Shown piece after piece: positions 1 to 10,960 of a DNA stretch of 64,000 nucleotides. The stretch comes from Adiantum capillus-veneris (lineage: Eukaryota > Streptophyta > Polypodiopsida > Polypodiales > Pteridaceae). The position numbers and the translations under genes were made by a program. Where the stretch lies: assembly GCA_014529385.2 (NCBI GenBank), contig CM043950.1, positions 72,758,435 through 72,822,434 on the forward strand, in the 5' to 3' direction. How positions within the stretch are numbered: position 1 is the first letter of the stretch; every line of letters starts with the position of its first letter. Below the pieces are notes generated by a model that saw only the letters and a program-made list of their open reading frames with translations, did not search any database and had not been told where the DNA came from.

Positions 1-257
1 CTTGGTAGAGAAGATGAGCATGCATTGAAGCTTGGCTCTTGGTTGGATTTGCATCCACATGCCAAGAGAGTGTTGATGTAGGCTTCTATCTCACAAGCTT
101 GGAGTAGGTGATGAGCTCTCCATTAAAGCTTGGGAGGAGATAGAGTATTTTCCCTTCACACATGGTCAAGTGTGAGAGTGTGTGTGTCAATGCCAAGCAA
201 AAATCAGCCCCCCCTCTCTCTTGGGCGAGCCCTAGCTGCTAAGTTAGTCTGGCTTTT
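1..257. other. intergenic flank, nothing recognised
   Basis: No reading frame or element signature is visible in this stretch. It contains loose repeats of an AGCTTGG-type motif and a short GT run near 175-190. Confidence 0.4.
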
Positions 258-600
258 GCCTCATTGGACCTCCCCAGGTCAAGCCAATAGGGATTAAGCA
301 GCATAAGTGATAGCCTTCTGACATGTGTCCCCCTTTCCCCTTTTGTGAGAGCTTTAGATAATTAAATAATTAAACTAAACTCTCATTGGACCCCTTTGCC
401 TCCTGGCCAATAGGAATCAGGCAAGCCATGGGGCTCCTGAATGCTCATTGGACCCCTTGGGAGACTGCCCAATAGTCTTTTAGGACACTTAATTCTTATT
501 GGTTTCTTTTATTAAATGTTTTTAAATTAATTAAACTAGATTTACTCTAGCCTAATTCTCATTGGTCCACTTCAAGGGTCTTCCAATAGGAATTGGGCAC
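258..600. repeat. four spaced CCAAT/ATTGG inverted pairs
   Basis: Four blocks (about 262-291, 383-414, 444-474 and 558-590) each begin with CATTGGACC or CATTGGTCC and end with CCAATAG 20-25 bases later, so each is a small inverted pair. A second repeated phrase, GACATGTGTCCC, occurs near 319 and 629, suggesting an imperfect tandem unit of about 300 bp. This could be an old promoter or LTR U3 region, but no transcript or partner LTR can be assigned. Confidence 0.5.
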
Positions 601-1305
601 ACCTTGTGGGCATCTGACCTAGGGAGCTGACATGTGTCCCTCATTCCCTTTGTGTAAAGGGAGCCTGTGTGTGTGTGTGTGTGGCTTTCTCTCTCATCCC
701 CTAGCTTTGGGGCTCGCCCCCTCCCATGTAGGGATGTAGAAAGACTTTTTGGGCACACACTAAGCATCCAATTTTCCCTAAGGTTGACCTTTGGACACAA
801 CCTTTGAATTTTGGAACCTTAGCATTTTGGAAGTCTTAATGGGCTGAACCTTAGGGTCTTTTTAGCCCATTGTTTCACATGGCTCTTTTGCAGATGGCCC
901 CCCCTTTGGATCCCTATTTTCCCTCCTTTGGATCCCTACTGTGGCCGGTCTGCTAACTTAACCAATATTCTAGCTTTTTCTCCCTTGGCACTTCCCCACA
1001 TTAAATGATCAGTTTAATATGAGAAAATCATTTAAGAGAATTAGATATTGATTATTATGACATGTGATATAGCACAATAGTCATATGTGGCATATGCTAC
1101 ATAACACAATTTGTGTACTATATGGTCACAATCTGGCCTGATCTTAGAATGTGGGTGGTTATGTGCTGGGTGCTATATGCTATTTGATATGTGATATAAA
1201 GCACAATCTACATATGTGACGTGTGATTATCTCACTACAAACTCCATTGTATCTTCCATGAACACAAATAACTTTACATACACTATTATTGAATATATTG
1301 ATAGC
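601..1305. other. intergenic flank with short GT tract
   Basis: A (GT)n run lies at about 665-684. The rest is AT-rich DNA without a supportable gene. The frame at 552-800 is short and looks like chance. Confidence 0.4.
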
Positions 1306-1309
1306 TTGT

Positions 1310-1640
1310 TTTTTAATGGTAGGTATACATATGATTTGCAAAACCTTTCAATCTAAAGTGATAGAAGTTGAGATGATAATTGGAACTATGGAGATAGAGT
1401 ATTCCTCCCTCTCATTACATCCATGCCTACCACTCTCTAGATTCTTTTTGATGTGAGATGAAGACATTTCCGATAGGGTTAGCTTTTAGTATGACCATCA
1501 ACAAGTCTCAAGGAAAAACTCTACATGTACTTGGTCTTTGCTTGCATGCTAAAATCTTTTCTCATGGTATCTTTCTTTATCAAGAGTGAGATCTTGGAAT
1601 GCTCTGAAGTTCCACATAAGTGAACATAATAAATAAACTC
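1310..1640 (+). pseudogene. Helitron-type PIF1-like helicase C-terminal remnant
   Basis: A frame near 1461-1590 translates to a recognisable stretch containing FPIGLAFSMTINKSQGKTLH and then FSHG. This matches the late motifs of the PIF1-like helicase domain of plant Helitron RepHel proteins, where the family reads close to FAMTINKSQGQT followed by FSHGQLYVALSRV. Upstream, in another frame, VFLPLI and FDVR residues match the preceding block, so a one-base frameshift lies near 1465. In-frame stops follow. Only about 100 codons survive, with no Rep domain and no identifiable Helitron termini. Assignment to PIF1/Helitron helicase is from motif recognition and is fairly secure. A host PIF1 pseudogene is less likely but possible. 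Confidence 0.7.
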
Positions 1641-2064
1641 TTAAAAATGATCCAATAACACCACCACTTCTCACCCATGATGTTGTGGGACAAAGAGATG
1701 TTACATATGGCTAGAGAAAGTGCCTCTTAGATATAATACTTATTAACAAGTAAAACACTTCTACTACATGAGTTTTAGGGATTGTGTATTTCACTCTTTA
1801 TTTTGTAAAATTAGATCAAATATTTCTATAAAAATATGTCATGTCCTTGTATTTATACTTCAAGTGATTTACTATTTATGGTGTTTTTAATATAAAATTG
1901 GAATCTTCTTTTTTAAAAGGTATGACATTAAAGAAGGCATTGAACATTATCTACTTTTAGCTAAATGCTTCATTACTCTCTCTATTTCACATCTATAATA
2001 ATATCTAATTATATTGATTCAAAAAGTATCAATTTATACTCAATTTACACATTTTTACCTAGTT
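1641..2064. other. AT-rich flank, nothing recognised
   Basis: AT-rich sequence between the helicase remnant and the E4 insertion. No coding or structural signal was seen. Confidence 0.4.
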
Positions 2065-2069
2065 GGAGA
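2065..2069. repeat. E4 target-site duplication, left
   Basis: GGAGA, repeated perfectly at 8835-8839 beyond the other LTR. Confidence 0.85.
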
Positions 2070-2541
2070 TGCTACAGACGAAAGCACGGAGAGCCCTGCA
2101 AAATAGCTAAAACAATATACTACAAGGCATGAAAAGATCAAATCTGCATACCTCGAATCACGCAACGCATAGTCCAAGTTGTACACGAGCAAAGAGAGAC
2201 AAAGAGAAAGATAGATTGAGAGAGCACGTGCAGGCGCACCTCGTAGAGAGGAGTGCTATGCCTTGCACGGCAAGAGAGAAGAGAAGAGAGGAGAGAAGAA
2301 TGAGACGGACACTGGGTGCAATCTTCCCCCGTGAAAGAGTGACCATTTCCCTCTTGCACGTATTTCATTTATAGATTTCTTGAATGGTCAAATTGGTTAC
2401 AAACTGGCCGGCCGGTCATAAATGGCCGAAGCTCATAAAGAGCACTTGAATAATACATGAAATATATTTCTGTATGCATAGGCCTAGCTCGGTCAAGCCT
2501 TTTCCACCTGTGAGCTGCAATATTTAATATAAATATCAATT
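2070..2541 (-). repeat. E4 3' LTR
   Basis: Aligns along its whole length with 8372-8834, with scattered substitutions and a roughly 10-bp indel near 2120. Its inner edge has diverged: the TGTTGATA expected on the minus strand reads AATTGATA. It contains the palindromic block GGCCGGCC near 2407. Confidence 0.85.
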
Positions 2542-3004
2542 TCATTACATACCTCTCCGTTAAAAAGCAATTGTCCTCAGTTGCAAAGATAAAAATCTAC
2601 AAACAATACTTGTCCAAAACAGTGATTAGTATGTTGTGTCAAAAACATCACATAATAAAAGAAAAATTTATGAAACTAAACAACATTAGCTTATGCCTAC
2701 CGTCATCCACATACTACCTATTCTAGTGTCACATACCACTAGAATAAGCAGTATATGTCATACCGTGATGAATCAAGATATCATTGGTCACACTCATCAT
2801 ATCAATTCGCATCAGTCTCAATCCAATTCCATAAATACTATCGCGACAACCCACAAAATTTCAAGTCCAAATATCTGCCAACATATATCCATTTCAAATC
2901 CGAAATCCAAATATCCAAATCCAAAAGCACTTTCATTATGTACCCGGGTAACAAAATCATACCAATTACAGTGGTGGCCAGCCACTGCAGGATGATTTTG
3001 TGAT
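2542..3004. other. E4 internal, polypurine tract end, no gene
   Basis: Minus-strand purine run AACGGAGAGG near 2554-2563 is the likely polypurine tract. The short frames at 2693-3044 have no family signature. Confidence 0.5.
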
Positions 3005-3225
3005 TGGTGTTGCCTAAATCGGCGAATCTACACCAATATGACATGCTGCCTAAATCGGTGAATCTGCACTAATGCTGCCTAACGGTGAATCTGCATTTTA
3101 TATCGTTTAAAAATCATGAATTTGCAATTTATCAATGTGCTGCCTAAATCGGTGGATCTGCACCAAGATGAGTATCTACACACTGCCTAAATTGGCGAAT
3201 CTGTGTGTCTCTGACTAATGGACTA
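3005..3225. repeat. degenerate TGCCTAAATCGG tandem repeat in E4
   Basis: The phrase TGCCTAAATCGGTGAATCTG or a close variant recurs about five times (near 3010, 3048, 3065, 3140 and 3185) with variable spacers. It lies in non-coding internal DNA of E4. Confidence 0.6.
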
Positions 3226-3895
3226 GACAAGACATAAAGAAAAAAATAAATATTTACTTTGTTATTAACATCACACTGTAGAATATCAAAGCACTTACAA
3301 ATTGTTGTGCACCATCCCAGATCACCGTAGCTCACATGAGTATCATAAGGATTTGGAATGGGTGTCCTTGATTATGCATGCGAGAGAGCCATGTTGTTGC
3401 AGAGGCAGTATAGTCATCCACTAAGGAATAAGGTTTAGATGAGTATAGATATTTGGTTGATACCAAGGGAGAAGGGTATCATAAAAGTGGATAAAATATG
3501 ATTAAGAGATTAGTACTGAAGATGTAAAATGAGTTTGCAAAATAAAGTAAAGAGATGACTTACCTGAGGTCCTCGCATTATGGTCTACATAGGTTTTGGT
3601 AAATCCTTAAATGAGTTAGAGAAATGTAACAAAAACAAATGAAGATCATGATAAAAATCATTTGATTAAGGCCAAGTAAGACAAATACTTTAATTTTCAT
3701 AAAATTATGATAAACCAAATAAAGGTAATGGTGTTGAGTAGTGCTACTGTACAGCAGCTAGTAAAATATAACAATGTGCCATTTGAAGAGGAGAGAACCT
3801 AGAAAATCATCAAAATTTCATAAGTGCAACCAATTGTAAGTCACATTGTAATTGTCGATGGGGCATATCGTCAATGTAATTCTGGGGGGGGAGGG
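3226..3895. other. E4 internal, nothing recognised
   Basis: AT-rich non-coding sequence. No frame with a recognisable product. Confidence 0.4.
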
Positions 3896-4135
3896 GGGAC
3901 AAAGATAAAGCTACATCACATGTGTCATCATCCGGTATACCATGAGTAGATACTAGGGTATAGAGACAAAGATAAAGCTACATCACATGTGTCATCGTCC
4001 GGTATACTATGAGATATGAAGCCACTTGCATTGTCTATTTAATGAGTGAGACCACTCACTAAATAGACAAGTCACTAGAGTTATGAGAGTCTATTTAGTG
4101 AGTGAGACCACTCACTAGAGTTATGCGAGTCCTCA
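3896..4135. repeat. two short direct repeats in E4
   Basis: A block of about 42 bp beginning ACAAAGATAAAGCTACATCA is present near 3899 and again near 3966. A second block, GTCTATTTAATGAGTGAGAC and its variant, is repeated at about 4034 and 4089, each with the inverted echo CACTCACTA. Confidence 0.65.
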
Positions 4136-5075
4136 GGTTGTTTATGCGAGAGTGGGAAGGAGAAACATTCACAGAGGGAGATGTTTGACTCTGTGAGAGT
4201 AGAGACTAGACATTCAGAATAAGGAGATCAAACAGACAGAATCTGGGTGGATCTAATCCAATATATGGGTGCAAAATGAAAATGAACCAAAGTGAAAAAA
4301 TTAAAACTAAAAGTTGAAAAGCGACAGACAGAAATCGAATGAAACCATCTTCATTATTGTTAATGCCCGTGGATGTATTGTAACAAGACTTGATTTCGAG
4401 GTGTTTTAGTAATAAATTTTGTTTTCTAGGAAGTTTTTTTGCCATTTTAAAGTTAGTCCACTGTGTAGAAGGATGTGTGGATTGTTTTCGTCCGATAAAA
4501 TTTTTTGATCCGGAAGGCACTTTCTGGGGCATTTTTGAAGGCGTTAACGTGGGATTTTGAAAAAGTGATGTATGAAGCGATTGAAGCCTGCGTTATAAGG
4601 AACAACTTTGGTTCTTTGAGTCTTTAGAGATTTTGATGTTTTGATGCTCGTTGAAGGCCAAAGATTAAGAAAAAAAGTTGGATTTGCTGTTTTTGCATCG
4701 TTTTTGTAGAAAATGCTGTTTTGCAGGTTGATTTTCAGCAAATCGGAGCAGGCTATGGAAATTTTCCATCACATAGCCGTCGAAGAGCGCAGCGAGGGCA
4801 ACAAGATTGTATGAGACGGACTTGGGCTGTTTTGGCTCCGTTTGGGAATTATGTTCAGTTGAAGACAGCTGAAAAAAAAAAAAAACTAACCTCTACGGAT
4901 CGCTTCGCGATCACGTTTTTTTTTACCTTGTTCTCGCAGGTGTATTGGCGCGCAAGTCGAGTCGACCGAGCGCCAAAAATAGAAAAGCGGCTATTTTAAG
5001 AGGTCGCAAGCTTTTTAGAGGAGAATAGAAGGACGGGTGGTGCGTTTTGGGGGTGATTCACCATTCTCTCTTCTG
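4136..5075. other. E4 internal, nothing recognised
   Basis: Open frames on both strands are short and lack family motifs. A 13-base A run lies near 4874. Confidence 0.4.
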
Positions 5076-5136
5076 CGAGTGCGAGTGCGAGTGCGAGTGC
5101 GAGTGAGAGTGAGAGTGCGAGTGCGAGTGCGAGTGA
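5076..5136. repeat. GAGTGC hexanucleotide microsatellite
   Basis: About ten units of GAGTGC with GAGTGA variants. The long reading frames across it in several phases are artefacts of the repeat. Confidence 0.85.
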
Positions 5137-6643
5137 GACGCTGCATGCAAGCGAATTGAAGCTCGGGGGCGGTCGGGAGGTTCGAGCTCCGTACAACGGA
5201 GTGCGCCCATATATATATTCAATTGCTCCTCTGTTGTATCAAACACTATCAATACAAAGATTTCTTCCTCTGTTTTGCTGTCTATCTCTATTATTCGGTT
5301 CCCGTGACATGTATGGTATCCGGAGAAAGTATTTCCTATGGTCATTCAAGAGCTTCCTCAATGTCTACTGCTGTAAGTAGTCATATTGGGAGGGGAAAGA
5401 GAGAGGGCAACATAAAATGCTATATTACTCGTATTCCAAAGGCCTATGGGACCAAATTGATACAATCCTTATGGTTCTAAGACAATGCTTGGGTACAAAA
5501 TAAAATTAAGTAAAGAGAAAGACTAAAGTCTAAAATTGTCGGAGTAAACCATTAGCATCATCCTCACTGCCCGCCACTGTAAGCAGTCGTACTGGGGAAG
5601 ACAGAAAGAGAGAGAAAGTGGGATGCAATGTTGATATTCTTTCGACAGGGGACAATCCGCTCAATTGCAAGGCAGTTCATCCAACAGGGCATGGTATTGT
5701 GTACTATTTCACACGAAGTTGTCGGCCTTTTTTTTTTTTGAAATGGTGAAGACCAATGGGTCTGAGCCTGAGAATATGAAGTATTAACCAATCCACATAA
5801 TCGCAAACCAATGTTGCAAAACCCAAAGATGCCAGATATACAACCAAATTGAGACAAAGAGGTTGTTTGTAGAAAAAAATAAAAAAAAATAAAAAAAATA
5901 AAAATCATAGGAGGGACATTAAGCACCAAAAGGTACAGTTAATTCAGGCCCACCATGGCATCCGGCCATTGGCAAATCAATGCCAGTAATGCAATATACA
6001 TGGTATTCAGCTATGTCGACTAATATAACTGCCACCTAGAAGTCAATAAAAGTAGACAATTGATATCAGACGCAATACAACTCTGAATATTGGAAAGTTT
6101 CTGAATATTGGACTTTCCAGTTCTTTATACTGGTAGAGACGTGAGCTGCAGCACAACTTTCTTTCAACGGGCTAACAAATACCATCAATTGTTTACTGTC
6201 GCGTTAAAAATAGATAGCGAGGCTTTCCCTGTTCTTTTATTTGTAAGCTAGGCTCATCTGGTAACTCGATCATTTCGTCCACTACATATCCAAGTGTCCT
6301 CAGATCGGACCCAAAGAATATTGGCTGGTAACACATTAAGGCAGCTACCGCTCAGGATTAGAAGCCAACTTGTCAGTTGCTGTGCGTCACATTTGCATGC
6401 AAAGCTAGAAATCACTATAAGGCACTAGACCAAGTGTCTAAGGAGCGTCCACTGGAGTTGCATAAGGCATGCATGCCGGGAGTAAGAGACTGGCCTGCGA
6501 GAAGTCTCCTGCGAGTACACGATAGTGTATGTCTGGGCTGGCCACAAGAGAGGTTGAGGGAGATTGGGAGCTGTGGGGAAGGAAGCCAGCCCGACAGTCA
6601 TGGTATGGTTGAAAGCCAATCTAAACACTCACTTTACTGAGCA
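5137..6643. other. E4 internal, nothing recognised
   Basis: No coding motif. Homopolymer T and A runs lie near 5730 and 5875-5905. Confidence 0.4.

Positions 6644-6691
<48 letters not shown>
6644..6691. repeat. (GA)n microsatellite
   Basis: About 23 uninterrupted GA units inside E4. Imperfect GA and GT runs continue downstream to 7000. Confidence 0.9.
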
Positions 6692-6694
<3 letters not shown>

Positions 6695-7165
6695 TTGTGG
6701 GGTTGCATGGCCATCGGTGAGAACTGAGAGAAGAGACCGAGAGTGTTATTCTACTGGCTGCGATCGGCATGGAGTGCCCAGGCTATAGAAGTGGGTGTCT
6801 GAGCGGCAAAGTTGGTGAGGGCTGCATGGCGGCTGAAGAGGTGATGGCTGGAAAGCGACGAGAGAAAGAGAGAGCGATAGTGGGAAAACCACAGCATGGG
6901 GGGTTGGTCGAGCGGTCGTAGAGAGAGAGAGAAGGTAAGAGATGAGCTGGGTGGCTGCCGATTGGCTGTAGGGTATGCATGCAGTGGTGGTGGGTAGGCC
7001 ACCATGCGCAGTAAGTGGTTGGCAGCTCTAGTTGATTGCAACGTCACTGGTTGGCAAGTGAGCGAGAGAGTAACCTGCTGAGGAGGGAGGCGGGTGTGTT
7101 TGTGTGTGTGCGTAACTGTGAGAGAGAAAGAGATAAGCGACAGTGAGAACTGTCCTATGACGCCT

Positions 7166-7167
<2 letters not shown>

Positions 7168-7231
<64 letters not shown>
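7168..7231. repeat. compound (GT)n(GA)n microsatellite
   Basis: About 18 GT units run directly into about 13 GA units. Translated products across it are spurious. Confidence 0.9.
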
Positions 7232-7239
<8 letters not shown>

Positions 7240-8358
7240 GGGAGATAGAGAGGGTGCCAGCATGGGGAAATCAGGGAGTGGGCAAGTGTGTATGTCACTT
7301 GTTGTGTGTATGTGTGTGGGGGGGCACCATGCAAGAGTGTCATAACTCTTTAACCGTCACCAACAAAGTTGGTGTGGACTGGCGGCTCTCAATGTGCATG
7401 GAAAGCTGTAAGTTTTATAATATAAAAAAACGTGCGGAAAAGGTGTATTCTCACTGCCCGATATCATCCAGCTTGCTTGAGCATGGGTGCATGACAATTG
7501 AGTATGCAGCGGGAGTGTTTGTGTGCATGGGAGCAACACTGCTGATCGTGCTGTAGTTTATGCTAGTGGATGGCCGCCTTTGTTTGGCCTTTGCGGCATG
7601 CCCTAATTCAAGCAGTAAAGAAGATCTATACGCTAGCTGGAGAGTTGGATCAAAGCGACCAAAAACGACCGATATCCCACCTTGTTTTATGTCATTATTG
7701 TTATTATCTAAAAAAATTATTTTCTATGGGGCTCTTTCTCGCTCCGATGAGTAATTGATCTCATGCCACCTCTCTTCCATATGGTATTGCTCGGTGTGAG
7801 CTGACCATCCTTCGACACTCCTATTGTGCTACAACGATGATCATCGTCTCCCTCGATGGCCGCATGGTGTCCCATATGATTGCCCCTCTTATTCTTTTGC
7901 AATCATCTATAGAATGTCTATTCCATGTTCTGCTTGAGTGGTAAGCCTTGAGTTCAAACCTCATTGAAAAGGTCTTTCATGCGACGCAACACCTCAAATT
8001 CTTCTTCTATTGTTTTTTTTAAAATGGTTTCTCTCTTTTTGAAAGCCATCAGGCGATCTCACTATTGAAATCCTTACTAATATATCATCAGTAGCACTTT
8101 CTTATAATAAAATATTTGATTTAAATAACTATGCGGAAATATGAATGGCTAAGTCGTACACAACATGAAATTTGATAAAAAGATGCAACCTATCTAGAAA
8201 TGATAAAGAGAATAAAAAATGGAAAATACGTATACCAATAATGATATCTGAGAGAACTTATCTTTGATAAATGGATGTGTTAACGATCTCCATAGACATA
8301 AATTAGTTCCTATGTCTTCCTTTGTTGCTCTCCACATCATGCAAGAGCGTTGCCTTGA
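7232..8358. other. E4 internal, primer-side leader
   Basis: Non-coding. The phrase AAGCCTTGAGTTCAAACCTC near 7945 resembles a tRNA-type B box, but no matching A box or SINE body was found. Confidence 0.35.
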
Positions 8359-8370
8359 GCTCTGATACCA
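8359..8370 (-). other. E4 primer-binding site
   Basis: The reverse complement TGGTATCAGAGC is the initiator tRNA-Met primer site used by many plant LTR retrotransposons. It lies one base inside the LTR that starts at 8372 and fixes the orientation of E4. Confidence 0.85.
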
Positions 8371-8371
8371 C

Positions 8372-8834
8372 TGCTACAGACGGAAGCATGGAGAGCCCTG
8401 CAAAATAGCTAAAACAATATACTAAAAAGAACAAATCTGCATACCTCAAATCACGCAACACATAGTCCAAGTTGTACACGAGCAAAGAGAGACAAAGACC
8501 AAGATAGATTGAGAGAGCACATGCAGGCGCACCTCCTAGAGAGGAGTGCTGCGCCTGGCATGGTAAGAGAAAAGAGAAGACAGGAGAGAAGAATAAGACG
8601 AACACTGGGTGCAATCTCCCCCCGTGCAAGAGTGACCATTTCCCTCTTGCACGTATTTCATTTATAGATTTCTTGAATGGTCAAATTGGTTACAAACTGG
8701 CCGGCCGGTCATAAATGGCCGAAGATCATAAAGAGCACTTGAATAATACATGAAATATATTTCCGTATGCATAGGCCTAGCTCGGTCAATCCTTTTCCAC
8801 CTGTGAGATGCAATAATTAATATAGATATCAACA
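8372..8834 (-). repeat. E4 5' LTR
   Basis: Partner of 2070-2541. It ends in ATCAACA directly before the GGAGA duplication at 8835-8839. Confidence 0.85.
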
Positions 8835-9012
8835 GGAGAGGCTCACTCACTGCACATGATATAGTGCGTATAGTTGAAAGCTTTGAAGCGGTGAAGTGAT
8901 TGTCAATAACGCAATGTTTCTTTTTATATTTTGTTTTATTGTTAAGTTCATTCTTCTTTAAAAAAATATTGGGTTGTAGGATCATTACTTTTGTGATCAT
9001 ATTTGATGACAG

Positions 9013-9212
9013 TACACAAATTCTTTGGAGGATCCCAAGGATACTTCCACATCTATGTGGCGTTCAATCGTGCAGCAACTTCACGTCGCATAGGGATTGA
9101 GGAACTCATCAACCACTTGTCTCCGAATGCACCATACCATACACCTACGGAGATAAGCATGAGAATTGGCGAATCGTTTTGTATACCCTTCGCGAGGGAG
9201 GTCGTCATTAAG
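9013..9212 (+). pseudogene. candidate orphan exon, product unknown
   Basis: A 200-bp open stretch is bounded by a plausible acceptor (GATGACAG at 9005-9012) and donor (AAG|GTAAAA at 9213). Its translation has an ordinary, non-repetitive composition and includes the segments FFGGSQGYFHIYVAFNRAAT and TEISMRIGESFCIPFAREVV. I do not recognise the family. Surrounding DNA shows no further exon and is closely hemmed by E4 and E1, so if real this is a fragment of a disrupted or captured gene. An open frame of this length with well-placed splice signals can also arise by chance. Confidence 0.3.
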
Positions 9213-9409
9213 GTAAAATTGTTCATTGCATAAGTCCTTGGGTATTGTGGATGTCACTTGTAACATCTCGAAGATTGTCATTTTAATGCAACAAGTCCTT
9301 TGTGGGTTCAAATATTTGGTTACTTTTTTAAAAAAAATCTTTTTTAGAGATAACTCTTACGTTGTGTTGACAAAGATTATTTGAATAATGGACTACTCTT
9401 CCTCTCCAT

Positions 9410-9410
<1 letters not shown>

Positions 9411-9465
<55 letters not shown>

Positions 9466-9490
9466 ATATATATATATATATATATATATG
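9411..9490. repeat. compound (CT)n(TA)n microsatellite
   Basis: About 25 CT units followed by GA and about 13 TA units. Confidence 0.9.
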
Positions 9491-10707
9491 TGAATACCAT
9501 TCACTAGTACCTTCCGTATGGTGCCACATGAGTACACAATAGGGGGGGAGTGGTGTTTAGAACTCCCATAAGCATATACAATAGGGGGTGCCCCCAAATT
9601 TCGGCATGCATATACCGTACATAAGAGGGGGTTGGGGGAGGGGGAGAAGAAAGGATCTATAGGCTCACCACCCTATAGGTTTTTTTACAAAATTAAGGGT
9701 ATTTCCCAAGTTGTCCACTATAAAATATGTAAGATAGAACGTGTGTTTAATGCAATGGTATTAAATTTACTAAAATGATATATAGTTTATTATGCATTAG
9801 GGGCATAAATAACCAATAGAGGTAAATTTAATGAAGTGGTTTTTTAAATCCAAAACATCAACAAGCATGAATACATTTGTTTACATACAAACGCGAAGAT
9901 ACAATTCACATTTTCCGTCTAAGCATCGATCTTGACCAAATTTTTTGTGGCAGATACCCCTTCGCGAAATTTTTCACATGTGCTACTACTTGTGAAAATC
10001 TGCGTTAAAATTGTGGAGATCAAGCATGCCTAATTTCATCGTCTCTAAATGGAAACATTTATCCAAGGGCAAAAGAAGTGCAAAGAGTTGTCATCCTCGC
10101 CCCTTTTCGTGCGGGCTCTCTCTGTTGATTTTCCAAATGGAGTGTATCTCACAAATCATTCAACAAGAGTCTTAGGTTCCATTCTCATAGCAGCTTGATA
10201 TCCTCGCTCTTTGTCTTGCTTTTAACACATTTTGGTCATCGCCACATAGGACAACATGAGTGAGGTACATGTAGGTGAGAGCAACAAGACGAGCGCGCAG
10301 AAGAAGCAAAGGATACTTGAAGCTTGAAAGAGTATTAATGGGAAGGTAGCAGTAGGCTCCATCAACAAGCAACATAGTGCTAGGCAAATGTAGCCTATAC
10401 CACAAGCAATAGGCACAGATGCACGAAGTAAATAAACTTTTTTCTAAACATATTAAAAACATACGTATAATTTTTTAAAGATTAATTGACTTGATTAGAA
10501 GCCCTATTTGTCACTATTAATACTATTGTGAGTAGGATGTGGCATAGGAGGAAGGGTTGAGCTGGACGAGAGAGAGAGTGGAGAAGAACAAAAAAAATAT
10601 AAAGAGAGGGAGGACAATATCAAGAAGGACTTGCATTGCAGACAAGAGAAGGCATGTACTACCAGTGTTGTATTTGTTTAGGGGGGGTGTGTGCATGAAT
10701 GCGTGTG

Positions 10708-10709
<2 letters not shown>
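9491..10709. other. flank between E4 and E1, nothing firmly recognised
   Basis: ACAATAGGGGG phrases recur near 9536 and 9578. A hydrophobic minus-strand frame at 10172-10462 has no identifiable family and no supporting splice context. Confidence 0.35.

Positions 10710-10760
<51 letters not shown>
10710..10760. repeat. (GA)n microsatellite at the E1 insertion flank
   Basis: About 25 GA units ending 10 bases before the E1 target duplication. Confidence 0.9.
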
Positions 10761-10761
<1 letters not shown>

Positions 10762-10770
10762 ACGCGCGTA

Positions 10771-10775
10771 CATGT
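10771..10775. repeat. E1 target-site duplication, left
   Basis: CATGT, matched perfectly at 47923-47927, about 37 kb away. Confidence 0.9.
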
Positions 10776-10893
10776 TGTTGAGCTTATATGTGAAGCTACT
10801 CAATATATGGCTTCTCTATATATGGCACCCAGGTCCCCTCTGTATATACATCATCTCATGTGTGTATTCTACACACTTTGGGATTCTATTTCT

Positions 10894-10946
<53 letters not shown>

Positions 10947-10947
10947 A
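10776..10947 (+). repeat. E1 5' LTR with internal CT tract
   Basis: 172 bp. The last third is an uninterrupted (CT)n run of about 46 bp immediately before the CAACA terminus, so the microsatellite belongs to the LTR. Confidence 0.9.
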
Positions 10948-10960
10948 TGGTATCAGAGCA
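10948..10960 (+). other. E1 primer-binding site
   Basis: TGGTATCAGAGCA abuts the LTR end and matches the 3' end of initiator tRNA-Met. Confidence 0.9.

Larger units (their letters stand above)
2070..8834 (-). mobile_element. E4: non-coding LTR retrotransposon (LARD-like)
   Basis: Two similar terminal repeats (2070-2541 and 8372-8834) start TGCTACAGACG; the right copy ends ATCAACA. The element is flanked by a perfect 5-bp duplication, GGAGA, at 2065-2069 and 8835-8839. A primer-binding site matching initiator tRNA-Met (reverse complement of 8359-8370, TGGTATCAGAGC) adjoins the right LTR, so the element reads on the minus strand. The other internal end, read on the minus strand, carries GAGGACAATTGCTTTTTAA and a purine run, a combination I associate with the pol end of Ty3 chromoviruses. 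About 5.8 kb of internal DNA has no gag or pol frame, so it is a large non-autonomous derivative. Chromovirus ancestry is inference. Confidence 0.85.

Noticed and set aside
5190-5330. Possible buried short LTR ending GTGACA with TGGTATCCGG nearby
   Set aside because: The primer-like site is offset by four bases and has mismatches, and no partner LTR was found.
5058-5345. Frame with repeated Ser-His residues
   Set aside because: Produced by the GAGTGC microsatellite.
7925-7990. tRNA- or SINE-like B box (GAGTTCAAACCTC)
   Set aside because: No A box at the right distance, no cloverleaf and no second copy with shared ends. A similar phrase near 15710 is equally incomplete.
10172-10462. Hydrophobic minus-strand frame
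   Set aside because: No recognisable motif, two overlapping frames look equally plausible, and there is no splice or neighbour support.
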